Positions 1 to 12,038 of a stretch of DNA of 64,000 bases are shown here, in pieces. The notes under the pieces were generated by a model, which was not told the origin of the DNA, did no database searches, and was given only the letters and a program-made list of their open reading frames with translations. The position numbers and the translations under genes were made by a program. The first letter of the stretch is position 1. Each line of letters begins with the position of its first letter. The DNA comes from Boothiomyces macroporosus. Taxonomy: Eukaryota > Chytridiomycota > Chytridiomycetes > Rhizophydiales > Terramycetaceae. Location: positions 1-64,000 of the forward strand of contig JADGKB010000039.1 of NCBI GenBank assembly GCA_027604185.1, read 5' to 3'.

Positions 1-192
1 AACATTTTTTACTGTACATTTTTAAATTTGTTCAACTTTGAAACCCCCCATTATAATTAGGAACAATCAGCGCGATTGTGAACAATCGGGAACTGGTTTC
101 AGGAACAATGCTTCTAAACAAACTCTGGTCGTACCGCAATGTCTTGGGATGCGAAACATTGACTTTCAAAAATATCTTTGAAATTTTCTATC

Positions 193-2221
193 ATGCGGAA
201 AATACAGAAAATCTTGATTGCCAATAGGGGTGAGATTGCTTGCCGGATAATTAAAACTGCAAAGAAAATGGGAATAAAAACAGTCTCAGTCTATTCCAGT
301 GAAGATTCCAACTCTCTGCATGTTAGATTGGCGGACGAGTCTTACTTGATTGTAACTTTTTCTAAAATAGGGACCAGCAGAATCCAGACAGAGCTATTTG
401 AATTGGCAAAAGATATTGGACGTATTCAAGGCTTCTAATAGTGAAGCAATACATCCTGGATACGGATTTCTCAGTGAAAATTACAAATTTGTAGAAAAAT
501 TGGAAAGAGAAAACATTTCGTTCATTGGACCTAATAGCAAAGCAATGGCGATGATGGGAGACAAGATTGCGAGTAAACAGATTGCTGCTGAGGCAGGAGT
601 AAAGTCAATTCCAGGTTACAAGGGAGAAATATCAAGTGATCAACAAGCAATTCAAATTGGAGCCGAACTGGGATACCCAGTAATTATAAAAGCCAGTGCC
701 GGCGGAGGAGGTAAAGGAATGCGAATATGTTGGAGTGAAAAGGAGCTGCTCGAAAATATCAAGATTGCTAAAAGCGAAGCAGAATCGAGTTTTGGAGATT
801 CAAGAGTGCTGATTGAAAAATATTTGATTAACCCACGTCATATAGAGTTCCAATTGATTGGTGATCAATTTGGAAATGTAGTGTATCTACCCGAACGTGA
901 ATGTTCAATTCAACGAAGAAGCCAGAAAGTTATGGAAGAATCTCCTAGTCCTCACTTGTCACAGGAGCTTCGTGAAAAAATGGGTAAACAGGCAGTATTG
1001 CTTGCGAAAGCAGTTGGATATTATTCTGCAGGAACATGCGAATTTCTGGTGGATGGGGAGGATTTTTATTTTTTGGAGATGAATACCAGGCTGCAAGTGT
1101 AAATATTTTCTGAAGTAGTGAACATCCTATCACTGAAATGGTTGCTGGACTAGATTTAGTGGAAGAGATGATTAGAGTTGCAAGAGGAGAAAAGCTGCGC
1201 TTCACACAAGATGATGTAAAGATAAATGGTTGGGCAATAGAGTCAAGAGTATATGCGGAACATCCTACCACTTTTATGCCATCGGTTGGACTAGTGTCGA
1301 AATATTCTGAGCCACATATCAATGGGGTACGAAACGACTCTGGAATTACGCAAGGAACAGAGATATCCATGTATTACGATCCATTGATAAGCAAACTTTG
1401 TGTCCATGCAGAGAACCGGCAAATGGCTATAGAAAAAATGAAGGCTGCTTTGGATTCTTATGTGATTGAAGGTAGGGCATTTCTAATTAGGCGTGACAAA
1501 CAACATTCCACTTCTGCGAGATATACTAGAGCAACCATTATTTAATTCGGGAGATACAACCACCAACTTTTTGCCTTCAGTGTACCAGGACGGATTTTGC
1601 GGATACTCAATCAAAGAGCATGAAATATATGATATGGCAGCTTTTGCAGCTTTAATTTATTTGAAAAGGAAACAAGTAGAAACTAGTTGGGTGAGAGACA
1701 ATGCCATTGTGGCAAATCGTACGATCAATGACAAGCTCTTTATCACTGTAGGGGATAGGACCCTAGAAGTAAACATCAACAAATATAATGTGGATAGTTT
1801 GGAATGCGAAATAGAAAGCAAAATCTACAGGATTACCATGGCCGGGAACATGACCACAGTCAATGACCACACATATATACTTCAGCACTCTCCCACACAC
1901 CTTGGCTTTACCATACAGTTGAAAGGAACTAAATTTGACGTACCTGTAAAAACCCCTCTCCAGCATGCATTATCTGATCACTTGATGACAATACAAACAA
2001 ATATTAACAACAAAAACATTCAATCGCCAATGCCGGGTACTATATTGTCAATCAATTGCAAGCAGGACGAGTATGTTAGCAAGGGCCAAGTGCTATGTGT
2101 GATAGAGGCAATGAAAATGCAGAACATGCTCCGTTGTCCCAGAAATGGGATCGTGAAAAAGATCCATGTTAATGTAAACGAGCGAGTACTAGCAGACCAA
2201 GTAATAGTTTTGCTAATGTAG
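193..2221 (+). CDS. PCCA: Propionyl-CoA carboxylase alpha subunit (biotin carboxylase + biotin carrier)
   Basis: Exons 193-351, 371-1098, 1119-1471 and 1491-2221; introns of 19, 20 and 19 nt; 656 aa. The protein carboxylates biotin with ATP and bicarbonate; with PCCB it converts propionyl-CoA to methylmalonyl-CoA in mitochondria. Seen: N-terminal [23 protein letters not shown], the ATP-grasp loop [35 protein letters not shown] (restored by intron 2) and the biotinylation motif EAMKMQN near the C-terminus. EAMKMQN, the stretch [19 protein letters not shown] and the terminal domain fit propionyl-CoA rather than methylcrotonyl-CoA carboxylase. No clear mitochondrial presequence follows the ATG at 193. 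An ATG at 108 opens MLLNKLWSYRN, which looks like a presequence and could join codon 208 through a 67-nt intron; this is unproven. PCCB lies at 53517-55160. Confidence 0.93.
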
Positions 2222-2349
2222 TTGCTTATCGAACTAGAGAATGATCCACCTCTTGTAAAAAACGACAATGAAATATAATCGCAAACATTTCATCTAGTTG
2301 CAGATTTTACGCATTGTTGGTTAATATAATGGTATTTATTTTCAAAGAA

Positions 2350-2793
2350 TTATTCTTCCTCTGCCAGTTGGTAATGTAGTTTGACGCAGAGTGAGCATTG
2401 ATTGCATTCAACTCCAGCAATTCCATCTTCGAGCTGATCTTCTGTGACTATGTACATCCCTCCACATCTGCAGTCATATCTATAGGTTGAATTTTCGTCA
2501 TTGTATTCCATGTCATCCAAGTCTACGTCAGCCTGAACTGCTCCGGCTAAATTGGACTTTCTTAATAATTGGTCATACTCGAACCGCTTCTGTGTATCCG
2601 ACAGTACTTGGTATGCTGCATTAGTTTCAGATACCTTGCTGGATTTCATAAAACCTTTGGGGGTCGTGTTGACTCTTATCTGGATGAAACTGGTTAATTT
2701 GGGTTTTACTTTAAGACACAGTTGCTGATAGGCTTGTCGAATTTCCTTTAATGAGGCGGTATCTTTGATATCTAGGCGCTCATAATAATTCAT
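2350..2793 (-). CDS. DPH4: Diphthamide biosynthesis protein 4 (J domain + CSL zinc finger)
   Basis: Minus strand. Exons 2793-2710, 2689-2635 and 2615-2350; introns 2690-2709 (20 nt) and 2616-2634 (19 nt). Without splicing the J-domain HPD is missing; removing both introns yields HPDKSQHDPQ followed by FYEIQQAYQVLSD, a canonical helix II-loop-helix III. The C-terminal half has CRCGG and CNQCSLCVKLHY, the four-cysteine CSL (DPH-type) zinc site. Dph4 supports Dph3 and the first step of diphthamide formation on elongation factor 2. An open frame continues upstream of 2793, but the methionine there begins the conserved MNYYERLDI segment. The gene is divergent from the STE12-like gene. Confidence 0.9.
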   Translation of the reverse strand: MNYYERLDIKDTASLKEIRQAYQQLCLKVKPKLTSFIQIRVNTTPKGFMKSSKVSETNAAYQVLSDTQKRFEYDQLLRKSNLAGAVQADVDLDDMEYNDENSTYRYDCRCGGMYIVTEDQLEDGIAGVECNQCSLCVKLHYQLAEEE

Positions 2794-3063
2794 GCGATAG
2801 GAAAAAGATTTGACTCGAGAGGATGGATGTGAGCAAAAAATTTTCACATCCACGATGTGCACAAATGCGATTATATCCGATTGCTTCCATGTAGTACAAG
2901 CGAATAAATAGGGGGCTCGTTGTACTAAAAGGGCGCTCAAATACAGCACTAAAACAAACGAATGCGAGTCATCTGTTTTCAAAAACGGCCAATGTGGCGC
3001 ACTAACGGCAATATTTCCAGGGCTCTCCTTTAGGAACAATCACCTCAAGCCCCTCTAAAAACC

Positions 3064-3069
3064 TATATA
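3064..3069 (+). promoter_or_regulatory. TATA-like element upstream of the STE12-like gene
   Basis: A TATATA run lies 58 bp before the start codon at 3127, within the divergent DPH4/STE12 intergenic region. Assigned by position and sequence only. Confidence 0.3.
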
Positions 3070-3126
3070 TCATCGTGGATAGAGTCACACTTTGAAAATC
3101 TTTCAAATCCAAGTTCACATTTTCTC

Positions 3127-4586
3127 ATGGACCCAAACACAGACACTTACGACGAAGGCCATTTGGAAGGCTTTAAATTATTTTTATCGACAGCACCAGT
3201 GAACTGGAATCACAATGAAACAATAAGGAGATATCCTCTACCGAATGGAGAATCAGTTTCGTGCGTGCTCTGGAACGAACTCTTTCATATAACAGGAACA
3301 GACATTGTCCGCTCGCTAATTTATCGATTTGAATGCCTGGGAAGGAAAGTTGTAATGCAAAAGAAATTCGAAGAAGGGATATTCTCAGACCTGCGCAACC
3401 TCAAGCCAATGGCAGATTCCACCCTAGAAGAATCTCGCTCTCCATTCCTCAAATTCCTGTATGAAAACCAATGCATTCGAACTCAAAAGAAACAAAAAGT
3501 ATTTTACTGGTTTTCAGTCAAGCACGACAAGCTGTTCTTGGTAATTGGCGCTAATTTTAGGACGCATTAGAAAGAGATTTGAAAAGGGAAGCAGCCGGCC
3601 AGCCATCCTGCACCCAACCTAAAGTCCAAATGACGATGAGTCAGGCAATGGAGCAAGCCCGTCTCCATTGTTTACCATCAATTAATGCGATGCCTCCAGC
3701 ACAGCCTGTTAGACCACAGACACCTCAAATGAACATGATAAAAGAAAGCTATGACTATGTGCAACCACATCAATTAAATGGAAATATGGGCTCTGGCTCA
3801 CCAATGATGTATGGCTCATCACCACAAAGAAGACGCTCATTCTCGTCCGGAGGAGTTCACCTATCTCCACGCCAGAATATGCACATGTCACCAGCCATTT
3901 CGGCTCACTCTAATCATGTTACACATTCTCCAGAATTGGGAAATGCCAGCCCACAATTAAGTTTTATGCAACCAACTGCTAATCGTAATTATACAGCCAA
4001 CTTACCATCAATGTTTAATCCAGAATACAGCGCTGAATCCAAGCCAATGTTTTACAGAAATTTTGAACCAGTACAACCTGGATCAGAACCGAATCGCTCT
4101 CCATATCATCCACATAGAGGACGAGAAGGAAGAAGATCTTCGATTGGTGGGCAAACCGAAAAAACTCATGTCTGCCCATTTGAAACTTGTGGCAGACAAT
4201 TCAAGAGATTAGAACATTTGCGAAGACATGTAAGATCACACACTGGTGAAAAGCCATACGTTTGTACTGTTCCAGATTGTGGTAGATCGTTTGCCCGCTC
4301 AGATCACCTCACACAACACATGCGAACCCACGGTGATACTTTTCCAGACCACCAATGGAATGCTATAGATGAACAGCATCGGAATGGAGTAAGCACCTTA
4401 ATTCAGAATAATGGAGAATACATGCCTGAATATGACGTCAATGGTCAGCCAATTATGAAGCAAGAATTCACTGGTACTGGTTTAAATGAACAAATGGACT
4501 CCTTGATGGACGATATTCTGTCGCTAGAGCCTGACCTGGGGATTCCCTTTTCTTCTCTAGACCAAACCTCCTTGCTATCATATTGA
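3127..4586 (+). CDS. STE12: Ste12-like transcription factor with two C2H2 zinc fingers
   Basis: Exons 3127-3540 and 3561-4586 with one 20-nt intron (3541-3560); 479 aa. The intron splits the STE12 homeodomain-like region: the unspliced frame stops, but splicing gives KLFLDALERDLKREAAGQ. The N-terminal domain includes GLKLFL-like GFKLFLSTAPVNWN, NGESVSCVLWN and FYWFSVKHDKLFLDALERD. A low-complexity Ser/Pro/Met middle follows. Near residues 345-400 come two tandem C2H2 fingers, starting CPFETCGRQFKRLEHLRRH and CTVPDCGRSFARSDHLTQH with a TGEKPY linker. The C-terminus is acidic (DSLMDDILSLEPDLG) and may activate transcription. Ste12 plus C2H2 fingers is the architecture of most fungi outside Saccharomycotina. 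Inferred role: target of a mating/invasion MAP-kinase cascade. Confidence 0.93.
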
Positions 4587-4922
4587 CCACTATAAAATCA
4601 TTTTCTTGTTGGAAACATTTTAAAATTTTAACGAAATAAAGCTTATTTTTTATTGACTGGTTAGCACTCTTGGCATTGCTTTATGAAACAAGATATCCGG
4701 ATTTCCTTTTTTATATGATCTACGCGTTTCACTGATGTAACACAAACCACCAACCGTTTCATTACACAATCCACAGGTAGTGTATATTGAAACAGATATC
4801 TTTCCAGAGATATTTCACAACTATAAAAAGTTTTGAAATGTGCAATGATTTAAAAGATTTAACAAATCTCCAGAAACTGGGGTCATTCGATGTGCAAGAC
4901 GTATACTTGCACAACAATTTCT

Positions 4923-5900
4923 TTATTGGACAACCAAGGCAGCGGAAGGTACAAGTCCCAACTCTTTAAGGGTCTGGTTTAAACTTGGACCATCGAGAAC
5001 TTTTCTAGGAAAAGTTTGCATTAATTTAAAGTCATTTGGATATTGCGATTTTACAAATTCATAGACAACAGATAGCTTATCTTCGGCATTGAACACTTTG
5101 GTGATTGGAGCACCATTTGGTACACGGATCTGGGTTAGTTTATCTTACTTGAATTCTCGCTTCTTGATAATCTTTGGTAGGCTGTTGAACGACTGGCGCG
5201 GCTGGCTGTTGCACAGCTAAAGGTTTTCCTTCAGCTAAACGCTTTCGCTCCTCCGCCTTTGTTAGTATTATTTACTTGTCGCTGTCTTTCGAGTTTATCG
5301 GCTTCCAACTGTTTTCTAACCCTTTCTTTGGCGATACGATCCTCTTCCTTTTGTCTTTTTCGTGCTTCCACTTGTTTTTGCATTTCCTCTTGCTGCAGCT
5401 TTTCCCTGATCAGCTGCATTTCAACTCCCGTTGCTCTCCTGATTGTCTCTTTTTGACGAGCTTCTTGCTCACGTTCAAGTCTCTTTTCTTCCCTACGAGC
5501 AGCAATCCTAGTCTCAAGCTCCTTGATCTTTTGCTTTTTTTCTTCTTCTGTCAATGGTTTGATTTGCGCTGTTGATTCAGAAAAGTTGACATGTCCAGTT
5601 TTTACAGCATGCACTAAATTAGCAGAATAATACTTTCCGCGGCACCTCCTACAATTAAATCAAGTTACCATCCCTGAGTAATTTACCGCAATCGTCACAT
5701 TTCAATGACTGCGCTGTTTGCTGATCAGCTGTAATTTCTCCATCGTCTTCTTCAGACTCTACATCTGGTTCATCTTGGTGAGCAAGTATCCAGTCCATGG
5801 CAGGTTGTAATCCGGCATTCTTTGTCTTCTTTAAAGCCTTCAAAACTTTTGCTTCTGGGAATCCCATTGAAATCAACGTCTCTTTGTCTCCACTCATCAT
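4923..5900 (-). CDS. UBA/UBX-domain protein (UBXN1/SAKS1-like), five exons including a 15-nt microexon
   Basis: Minus strand. Exons 5900-5669, 5648-5634, 5613-5276, 5256-5149 and 5129-4923. Introns: 5649-5668 (20), 5614-5633 (20), 5257-5275 (19, contains TACTAAC) and 5130-5148 (19). The UBA domain comes first (LISMGFPEAKVLKALKKT), then KCDDCGKLLRDGGAAEMHAV, KTGHVNFSES and LTEEEKKQKI, then a long charged coiled coil, then a UBX domain starting EARIQIRVPNGAP and ending GLVPSAALVVQ. The microexon 5634-5648 supplies GGAAE, matching this zinc-finger-like segment in relatives. Such proteins link ubiquitinated substrates to the Cdc48/p97 ATPase. Confidence 0.9.
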
Positions 5901-6100
5901 CCGAGATGTTCAAAATTGCTTTTAAAATTTTAGCTTCCAATTTGTTCTGGCGGAAAAACTTTGGATGGATCTATAGTGTTGTAATTATGCGATGGATGAG
6001 TATAGTCATGTTTCTTTACCGCATCTTTGGCAATCAAATCCTACTGTGTCGTGAATATTTGAAACTCTGCTGAAAACCGAATAACTTGAATTCAAATTTA

Positions 6101-6901
6101 TTAGTGACCAAATTCGGCGATATTCAGCAAGTTACTAGCAGGATAGCTGCGTGGAGTACTATACACAGCACAAGGACTTGTAACAACGTCTGCACTGCAG
6201 TACTTTTCGTTGTGTGATGAGGATCGTGTTACTCTGGCCTTCAAAAGCTCCTTCATTATTGGGTATATTAACGCAATGTTGATTGACCAAAAGAAAAATA
6301 TCAGTTCGGTTGCAAGAGGATTTTCGTATACCATTGAGCACGTCAAAGAACCTAAGAAACCAAACATGTAGACCAACTGAATGGTAATCATCCACCAAAA
6401 CGATCTCGAATTCTTGTCGATTTTACACAAGCAGATCATTTCTTTAAAAAACCAACCGTGAACGATCGATTCCTGAACGAGCAAGCCTATATTGGTAATG
6501 GTCCACGCAAATGTAGAAATGTCTGCCATACCATGGTTAAAGTATCCCACAATAGAAACGATATCGGCAATGGGGTAGATGACTGGATATACCCACAGCA
6601 AATTTGTGAATTTCTGCTCCTGTTTGTTTCCAATACAAACTTTTAAGCGTATAATATAAGCGAATTCGAGGCAGCAAGTATTGACTATATCACACAAGTT
6701 CCCCAGAATCTGGATTGGCAAAGCTTGCCCAGATTCCACTCCTGATGCCAGCACCAGTAGACTCGTTATATATAAAGACTGAGCAGCGATGGTTGTCAGT
6801 ATCAAGACATTGAGGATACCGCCAGCGTTTCCTCCCCAGAACTTGCAGTTAGATAGTGTGTAGCCCAATATAAGGAGAGATAAAGAGTAGAACACTGCCA
6901 T
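6101..6901 (-). CDS. Seven-helix integral membrane protein, unidentified
   Basis: Single exon, 266 aa. Hydrophobic segments recur about every 35 residues (MAVFYSLSLLILGY; ILNVLILTTIAAQSLYITSL; the LWVYPVIYPIADIVSIVGYF region; TFAWTITNIGLLV; FWWMITIQLVYMFGFLG; LIFFFWSINIALIYPIM), consistent with six or seven membrane spans and a cytoplasmic Ser-rich tail with SSSHNEKY. I do not recognise the family. The layout resembles lineage-specific fungal receptor-like or integral membrane proteins. No intron is needed, unlike most neighbours. Confidence 0.75.
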   Translation of the reverse strand: MAVFYSLSLLILGYTLSNCKFWGGNAGGILNVLILTTIAAQSLYITSLLVLASGVESGQALPIQILGNLCDIVNTCCLEFAYIIRLKVCIGNKQEQKFTNLLWVYPVIYPIADIVSIVGYFNHGMADISTFAWTITNIGLLVQESIVHGWFFKEMICLCKIDKNSRSFWWMITIQLVYMFGFLGSLTCSMVYENPLATELIFFFWSINIALIYPIMKELLKARVTRSSSHNEKYCSADVVTSPCAVYSTPRSYPASNLLNIAEFGH

Positions 6902-7548
6902 TGCTTTGAATTTCTCAGCCTCTGAATTTTAACAAAGAAAATGTCTGTGCAGTCTGTTAATGTCTGTGCTCTGTGTTACACTTGGCATTAAATCGTATAC
7001 CAATCGAGATACACTTTAGATTAGTCAGGAATACAATATATGATTGGGGCGATTTCACTGTGTGCAATGGTATTTGGCAAGGTACTTTTTCGAATCTTGA
7101 TGGAGGTAATTTCGTCATCTTTAACCAGTTTGGGTATTGCATTACATGGTAATAAGGCTCGTTACTTGAACTGCTGCACTGTCGTATCCTATGCCTTGTT
7201 CATGTGATTATTTGTATGAAATTAGGACGTGGGAGGGTGTTTGTACCACTTTGGCTCAAATTCTACAAAGAACACCGAGTAGTTTCGAGTCCCCGTTCAA
7301 GATTGCAGTTTGAATGGGTATAAGGATGCTCCTATCACCAAAGCCTTAGTTACAGCAACGCAACAAATTAATTATATCCAGTGCAAGATGAGGCTCTTGG
7401 AAAGAGTTGGTGAATCCATCTGACTTGAATCATTTGGATCTTTTAATATCCACTACTACACTCGCATATTCCGCCTTCCCAATTGGAACTGTATATGTTT
7501 GTAAACTCAGAAAGTTACTTTCAAATCGAATGTAAATTCAAGCCTTTA
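6902..7548. other. Intergenic stretch with an unassigned ORF fragment
   Basis: Between the 7-TM gene and the SDR 3' end. On the plus strand a short frame ending at 7147 reads IYDWGDFTVCNGIWQGTFSN and continues GGNFVIFNQFGYCITW, which looks protein-like, but I find no start codon or convincing intron joining it to flanking frames. It may be the end of a secreted-protein gene, a decayed copy, or chance. Confidence 0.3.
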
Positions 7549-8309
7549 TTAATGATTGTTCAATGCATTGAATTTATGACTGAATGCATCCTTGAACAAG
7601 ACTCTTGATTCTTCAGCCATTCCATACCCAACTTCATCCTCACCATTCTTTAATCTACCATAGACCGAATCAGCAAACACATCGACATTAACTCCAAATT
7701 TGTGCAATCCTGGGGCTTGAAGATCTATTGTTAGTTATATTTACCAGTATCAACTGCCGGCGGAACTACTTCAATGATTTTAACATTAGTGTTTTTGTAT
7801 TGGCTTCTTAATGACCAGGTAAAAGAGTGTAATGCTGCTTTAGTCGAAGCGTAGACTGGGCAATTGACGTATGGAATAAATGATAAGCCAGAGGTAACAT
7901 TGATAATGGCAGCAGATGGCTGTTTCAACAGATGGTCACTGAATAGAATTGATAGGTGAATTGGCGCACTGAGATTGATATCAATTTCAGACTGTACAGT
8001 CTTCCAATCAGAACCAGGGTTTTGTATTTGAACTAGTCGTTGGATGCCAGCATTGTTGAATATAACATTCACAGTGGGGAATCTAGTAATTGCAGCTTGG
8101 TAGAGATCTATTCTGCCTTGTTCCGATCCTACATCTCCAACAATATATTCAAAAGCTGGAGTTTCTTGCTTTACCTTTTCAAGTACATCCTTTCTTCTAC
8201 CAACGAGAATGACTTTGTTTCCATCTTGAAGTAATCGCTTTGCAAATGCCAGTCCGATACCAGTACCTCCGCCGGTAATCAAGATTGTGTGTCCTGTCCA
8301 GTTGTTCAT
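7549..8309 (-). CDS. DltE-like short-chain dehydrogenase/reductase
   Basis: Minus strand. Exons 8309-7745 and 7724-7549 with a 20-nt intron (7725-7744, branch CTAAC); 246 aa. The Rossmann N-terminus TILITGGGTGIGLAFAKRLL carries TGxxxGIG; NNAGIQ, the catalytic Ser in INVTSGLSF and YASTK (Tyr-x-x-x-Lys) follow. The spliced C-terminus, DTDLQAPGLHKFGVNVDVFA then GMAEESRVLF, is the signature of the DltE/YqjQ-type SDRs. It is an NAD(P)H-dependent oxidoreductase of unknown substrate. A TATA box and an AP-1-like site lie just upstream. Confidence 0.9.
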
Positions 8310-8332
8310 TAGCTTGAAAACAATTTTTCCAC

Positions 8333-8381
8333 TATTTATAGTTTGATATCCGTCGGGTACCGGATACCCTGGAATGACTCA
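8333..8381 (-). promoter_or_regulatory. Promoter of the SDR gene: TATA box and TGACTCA site
   Basis: On the minus strand, TATAAAT (8333-8339) lies 24 bp before the start codon at 8309, and TGACTCA (8375-8381), the palindromic core bound by bZIP factors of the Gcn4/AP-1 type, lies about 66 bp upstream. Function inferred from sequence and position. Confidence 0.4.
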
Positions 8382-8448
8382 TTAAGTCTAGTATTTCTGG
8401 TACGGTTAATCAAAAAATATATTGATACAGCCCAGAATGAATATATTA

Positions 8449-9266
<818 letters not shown>

Positions 9267-9286
9267 TCTGATTAAAAAAAATAATT

Positions 9287-10085
9287 TCAGTCTTTATTTG
9301 AATGGATGCCGGTTTCATCAATGTAAAAGGGTATTTCTATTTGCGGCAAATAATTGGACCAGATGATTTTCACACGGTTTTTGATGAACTGGATTCTGGT
9401 ATTACAAAAGGTAGAGATTTGCATGTCCATGCAAGGACCAAACTCTTCATTCTTTATATTGAATGATTTGTTGTTCATTTCAATATACCTTGTAAATTAG
9501 CGATTACCTCTGGTTGAAATTTGTTTTGATTTCGTTGATTATTATTACCATTATTTGTAGTTGTTTTAATGCCAAGCCCGTGCTCTGTATTAGCTGTGAT
9601 CTCGTAAACAAATCTTCATCTTCGTGTCTGAAATTGGGAGCTATGGAATCTATCACTAATAACTTTATATTCTTTCTTTTTACAAATGGTGGTATAATAT
9701 ATTTCAACAAGTGAAGTAGGACATGAGAGTTGCGAGTATGCAGTACGTGTATCTTTTCAAATAGTGAATAATCTGTTGTTAATTGTTCCAATCGCTTGAT
9801 ACAAAATCTCCCATTGGTCGCTATATACAATACTTGCCCATTCAAGCCGCCTTTATCGGTAGGCATGGTTGCTCTTAGACTGGCTTGCAATGCAAAACAA
9901 GTCTTTCCAGTCCCGCTACTTCCAAATATTTCATATATCTGTCCTGCTTTTAATTCTATCTGATCAATCAGTGGGTCTCCAAATAACAGTATTTCACTGT
10001 CTGCTGGAGGGGATATATTTTTATATATTAAATCTTTGGATAATTCAATGGTATCTGGTTTAGTTTCCAACAGCTCCATTTCCAT
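9287..10085 (-). CDS. RAD51 paralogue (Rad57/XRCC3-like recombination mediator)
   Basis: Minus strand. Exons 10085-9508 and 9488-9287 with a 19-nt intron (9489-9507). RecA-fold ATPase: Walker A GSSGTGKT in [20 protein letters not shown], Walker [14 protein letters not shown], then [20 protein letters not shown]. There is no N-terminal helix-hairpin-helix domain, and the protein (about 258 aa) is shorter than RAD51, as in several paralogues. The DSIAPNFR motif and the C-terminus point to the Rad57/XRCC3 branch; exact orthology cannot be settled by eye. Inferred role: helps load Rad51 in homologous recombination. COQ5 starts 21 bp beyond its 3' end. Confidence 0.82.
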
Positions 10086-10248
10086 TTTGAGATTTGGAAA
10101 AAAGTCCGGTTGTCCAGTCGACTAAATATACAGAATCCTAGTCTAGGGTAGAGAAACAAAGTAACACAAATCTGTATGCAAGGTTGTTCCCTACAGAGTG
10201 TCTATTGAATGACAACAGAGAAACCGTTCAAGTTAACAGCAATTCCAA

Positions 10249-10920
10249 TCATTCTTCTTTATTAGGACAAGGCAGGTAAACGATTGTTCCATCTTGCCGA
10301 TACTTGTAATTGGGATCATTAATTATTCCTTTTTGGATACACAACCGGTAATAGTTTGAGCATTGGTACCCTACTCTCCCACTTATCCAACTAGAGAAAA
10401 TACCTTGTTAGCAATGCTTACCCCACAAATCACCTGCTCCATACTGTTTGATTAAATTAATGAAATCCAAGTGTTCTTGTTCAGTCCAGTCTCCCATTCG
10501 CTGTTCTTCGATACAATGTCTGTAATGAAAAGAATTTGGATTGGTTTTAAACTGTTTGAAGCTTGCTTGTTTGATTTTAGACCAGTGTGGTTTTGGTTTT
10601 GTGTTCAAGTCTGTTGCTGGATTCAAAGGACCACTGAAATGGCCATTTGTTTTTATACTGTTTTCGATGGTTTCTTTATCGAAAAAATCTTCAAATGAAA
10701 TATAGTCTTCCTCTACTACTGGTTTTATAGGTTCTGGTTTCTCTATTTCAACAGTAGATCTGGTGCTTCTCGTTCTTGTGGGAACTACTGGTTTCTGTTT
10801 CTTTTTCTTTTCAACTTTGCCTTTGGTTAAATCCGATTTGGGTAGCAAATCCAGCAAAAGTAAATATTCCTTGTTTTTTTCTATATTCAATCTTCGATTT
10901 TTTTCATATTCTGTTTCCAT
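10249..10920 (-). CDS. SANT/Myb-like domain protein with an 18-nt intron
   Basis: Minus strand. Exons 10920-10422 and 10403-10249; intron 10404-10421 is only 18 nt, the shortest in the window, with an in-frame TAA and a CTAAC branch motif. The 217-aa product has an N-terminal motif EYEKNRRLNIEKNKEYLLLL, a basic middle, and a Myb/SANT domain: GDWTEQEHLDFINLIKQYGA then, after splicing, WGIFSSWISGRVGYQCSNYY. It is probably a chromatin or DNA-binding nuclear protein. Its N-terminal motif recurs in the divergently transcribed FYR-domain gene 154 bp away. Confidence 0.8.
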
Positions 10921-11074
10921 ATTTTTGGTGAAAAATAATTGCAGGTAAAAGGAGTAAAACTAGAAAACAAATTATAATTACTGTTACACTTGTGATTAAT
11001 ATATCTAGAATTGGTAGAGCTATTTGGAATTTCCAGATAATTTCAAATTATTTTCAGTCCGAATTTTTCACTAA

Positions 11075-11876
11075 ATGTCCGAATACGAGAAAAAACGACA
11101 ACTCTTGATTAACGAAAACCAAAAGAAACTTTTGGAACTTGGACTGTTACCTGTATCTATACCGCAGCCGCCTAGAAAGAAAGTCTACAGTAAAAGTAAA
11201 CGCGTACTACAAGAGCCAGTATTTAAAACTAATATAGAATATCATCAGAAAGAGCTCCAGGTTGCGTAAAGATCAAAATGAAGAACAACAAAACGAACAA
11301 AATGAAACTGTTGAAACTGTTTATTATAAAAAGAGAATGGAAACTAGTTTTAGAGCTAATACCCTTGTGTCAGATCACACTATTACAGTCTCTTTTCCAT
11401 TTACACTGTTGTCTATTCAAGTAACTGTTTGGAACTTGGGAAAATTAGTCGACGATCCAAGGTACTGGAGCTCAGCAGCTTGTCAATACAGACACCCCTA
11501 TCCCATTGGATACACCTGCTCAAAATACCATTTTGGCAGAGAATGGATAATGACAATTACGGAATCAGAAGAAGGCCCTTTATTCCATGTAATCGGAGAA
11601 AAAAAAGTGTACACTGGTTATTCACCAACATCGCCGTGGACAGATATCTGTATCGATTTGCAATCCAAGGTAGGTAAGACACGAATAAGCGGACCATTAT
11701 TCTTTGGGTTTTCCGATCCAAAAATGATTCGGATTATCGAATGTATGCAAGACTTTGAAAAGATTGGAGGAACGATACAGCAAAAGAAGGCGTGCAATTT
11801 CACAGTTAAAAAGATGGAAAGCGGGTCTTTGGATTTCTGTTTGGTAACTCTTTTTAATGATAGAATTCGGATTTGA
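11075..11876 (+). CDS. FYRN/FYRC-domain protein (TBRG1-like)
   Basis: Exons 11075-11218 and 11238-11876 with a 19-nt intron (11219-11237); 260 aa. After an N-terminal SEYEKKRQLLINENQKKLLE motif and a basic linker come the FYRN part (VTVWNLGKLVDDPRYWSSAA, PYPIGYTCSKYHFG) and the FYRC part (TRISGPLFFGFSDPKMIRII). These paired domains form a single FYR fold found in nuclear chromatin proteins such as TBRG1 and trithorax relatives. The shared N-terminus with the neighbouring SANT gene suggests a common interaction motif. Cellular role is inferred as chromatin-associated. Confidence 0.85.
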
Positions 11877-12038
11877 TTGATCGAGAGACCAAGGAACGAA
11901 TCAAAATATATTGTGATTTCCCTTAAGTTATTTGCTCCCTTTATCAAATTAGATTCGCTTATCTGAGCAAAATAAACCAATCGTTATCAAGTAAATGTAA
12001 ATTGCACCAACAGAGAGATATTTTTTACAAAAATAATT

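Noticed and set aside
193..2221. Methylcrotonyl-CoA carboxylase alpha subunit
   Set aside because: EAMKMQN and the central and C-terminal segments follow propionyl-CoA carboxylase; a PCCB-type partner is also present.
6957..7147. A protein gene on either strand here
   Set aside because: Short overlapping frames on both strands; no start, intron or family supports a call.
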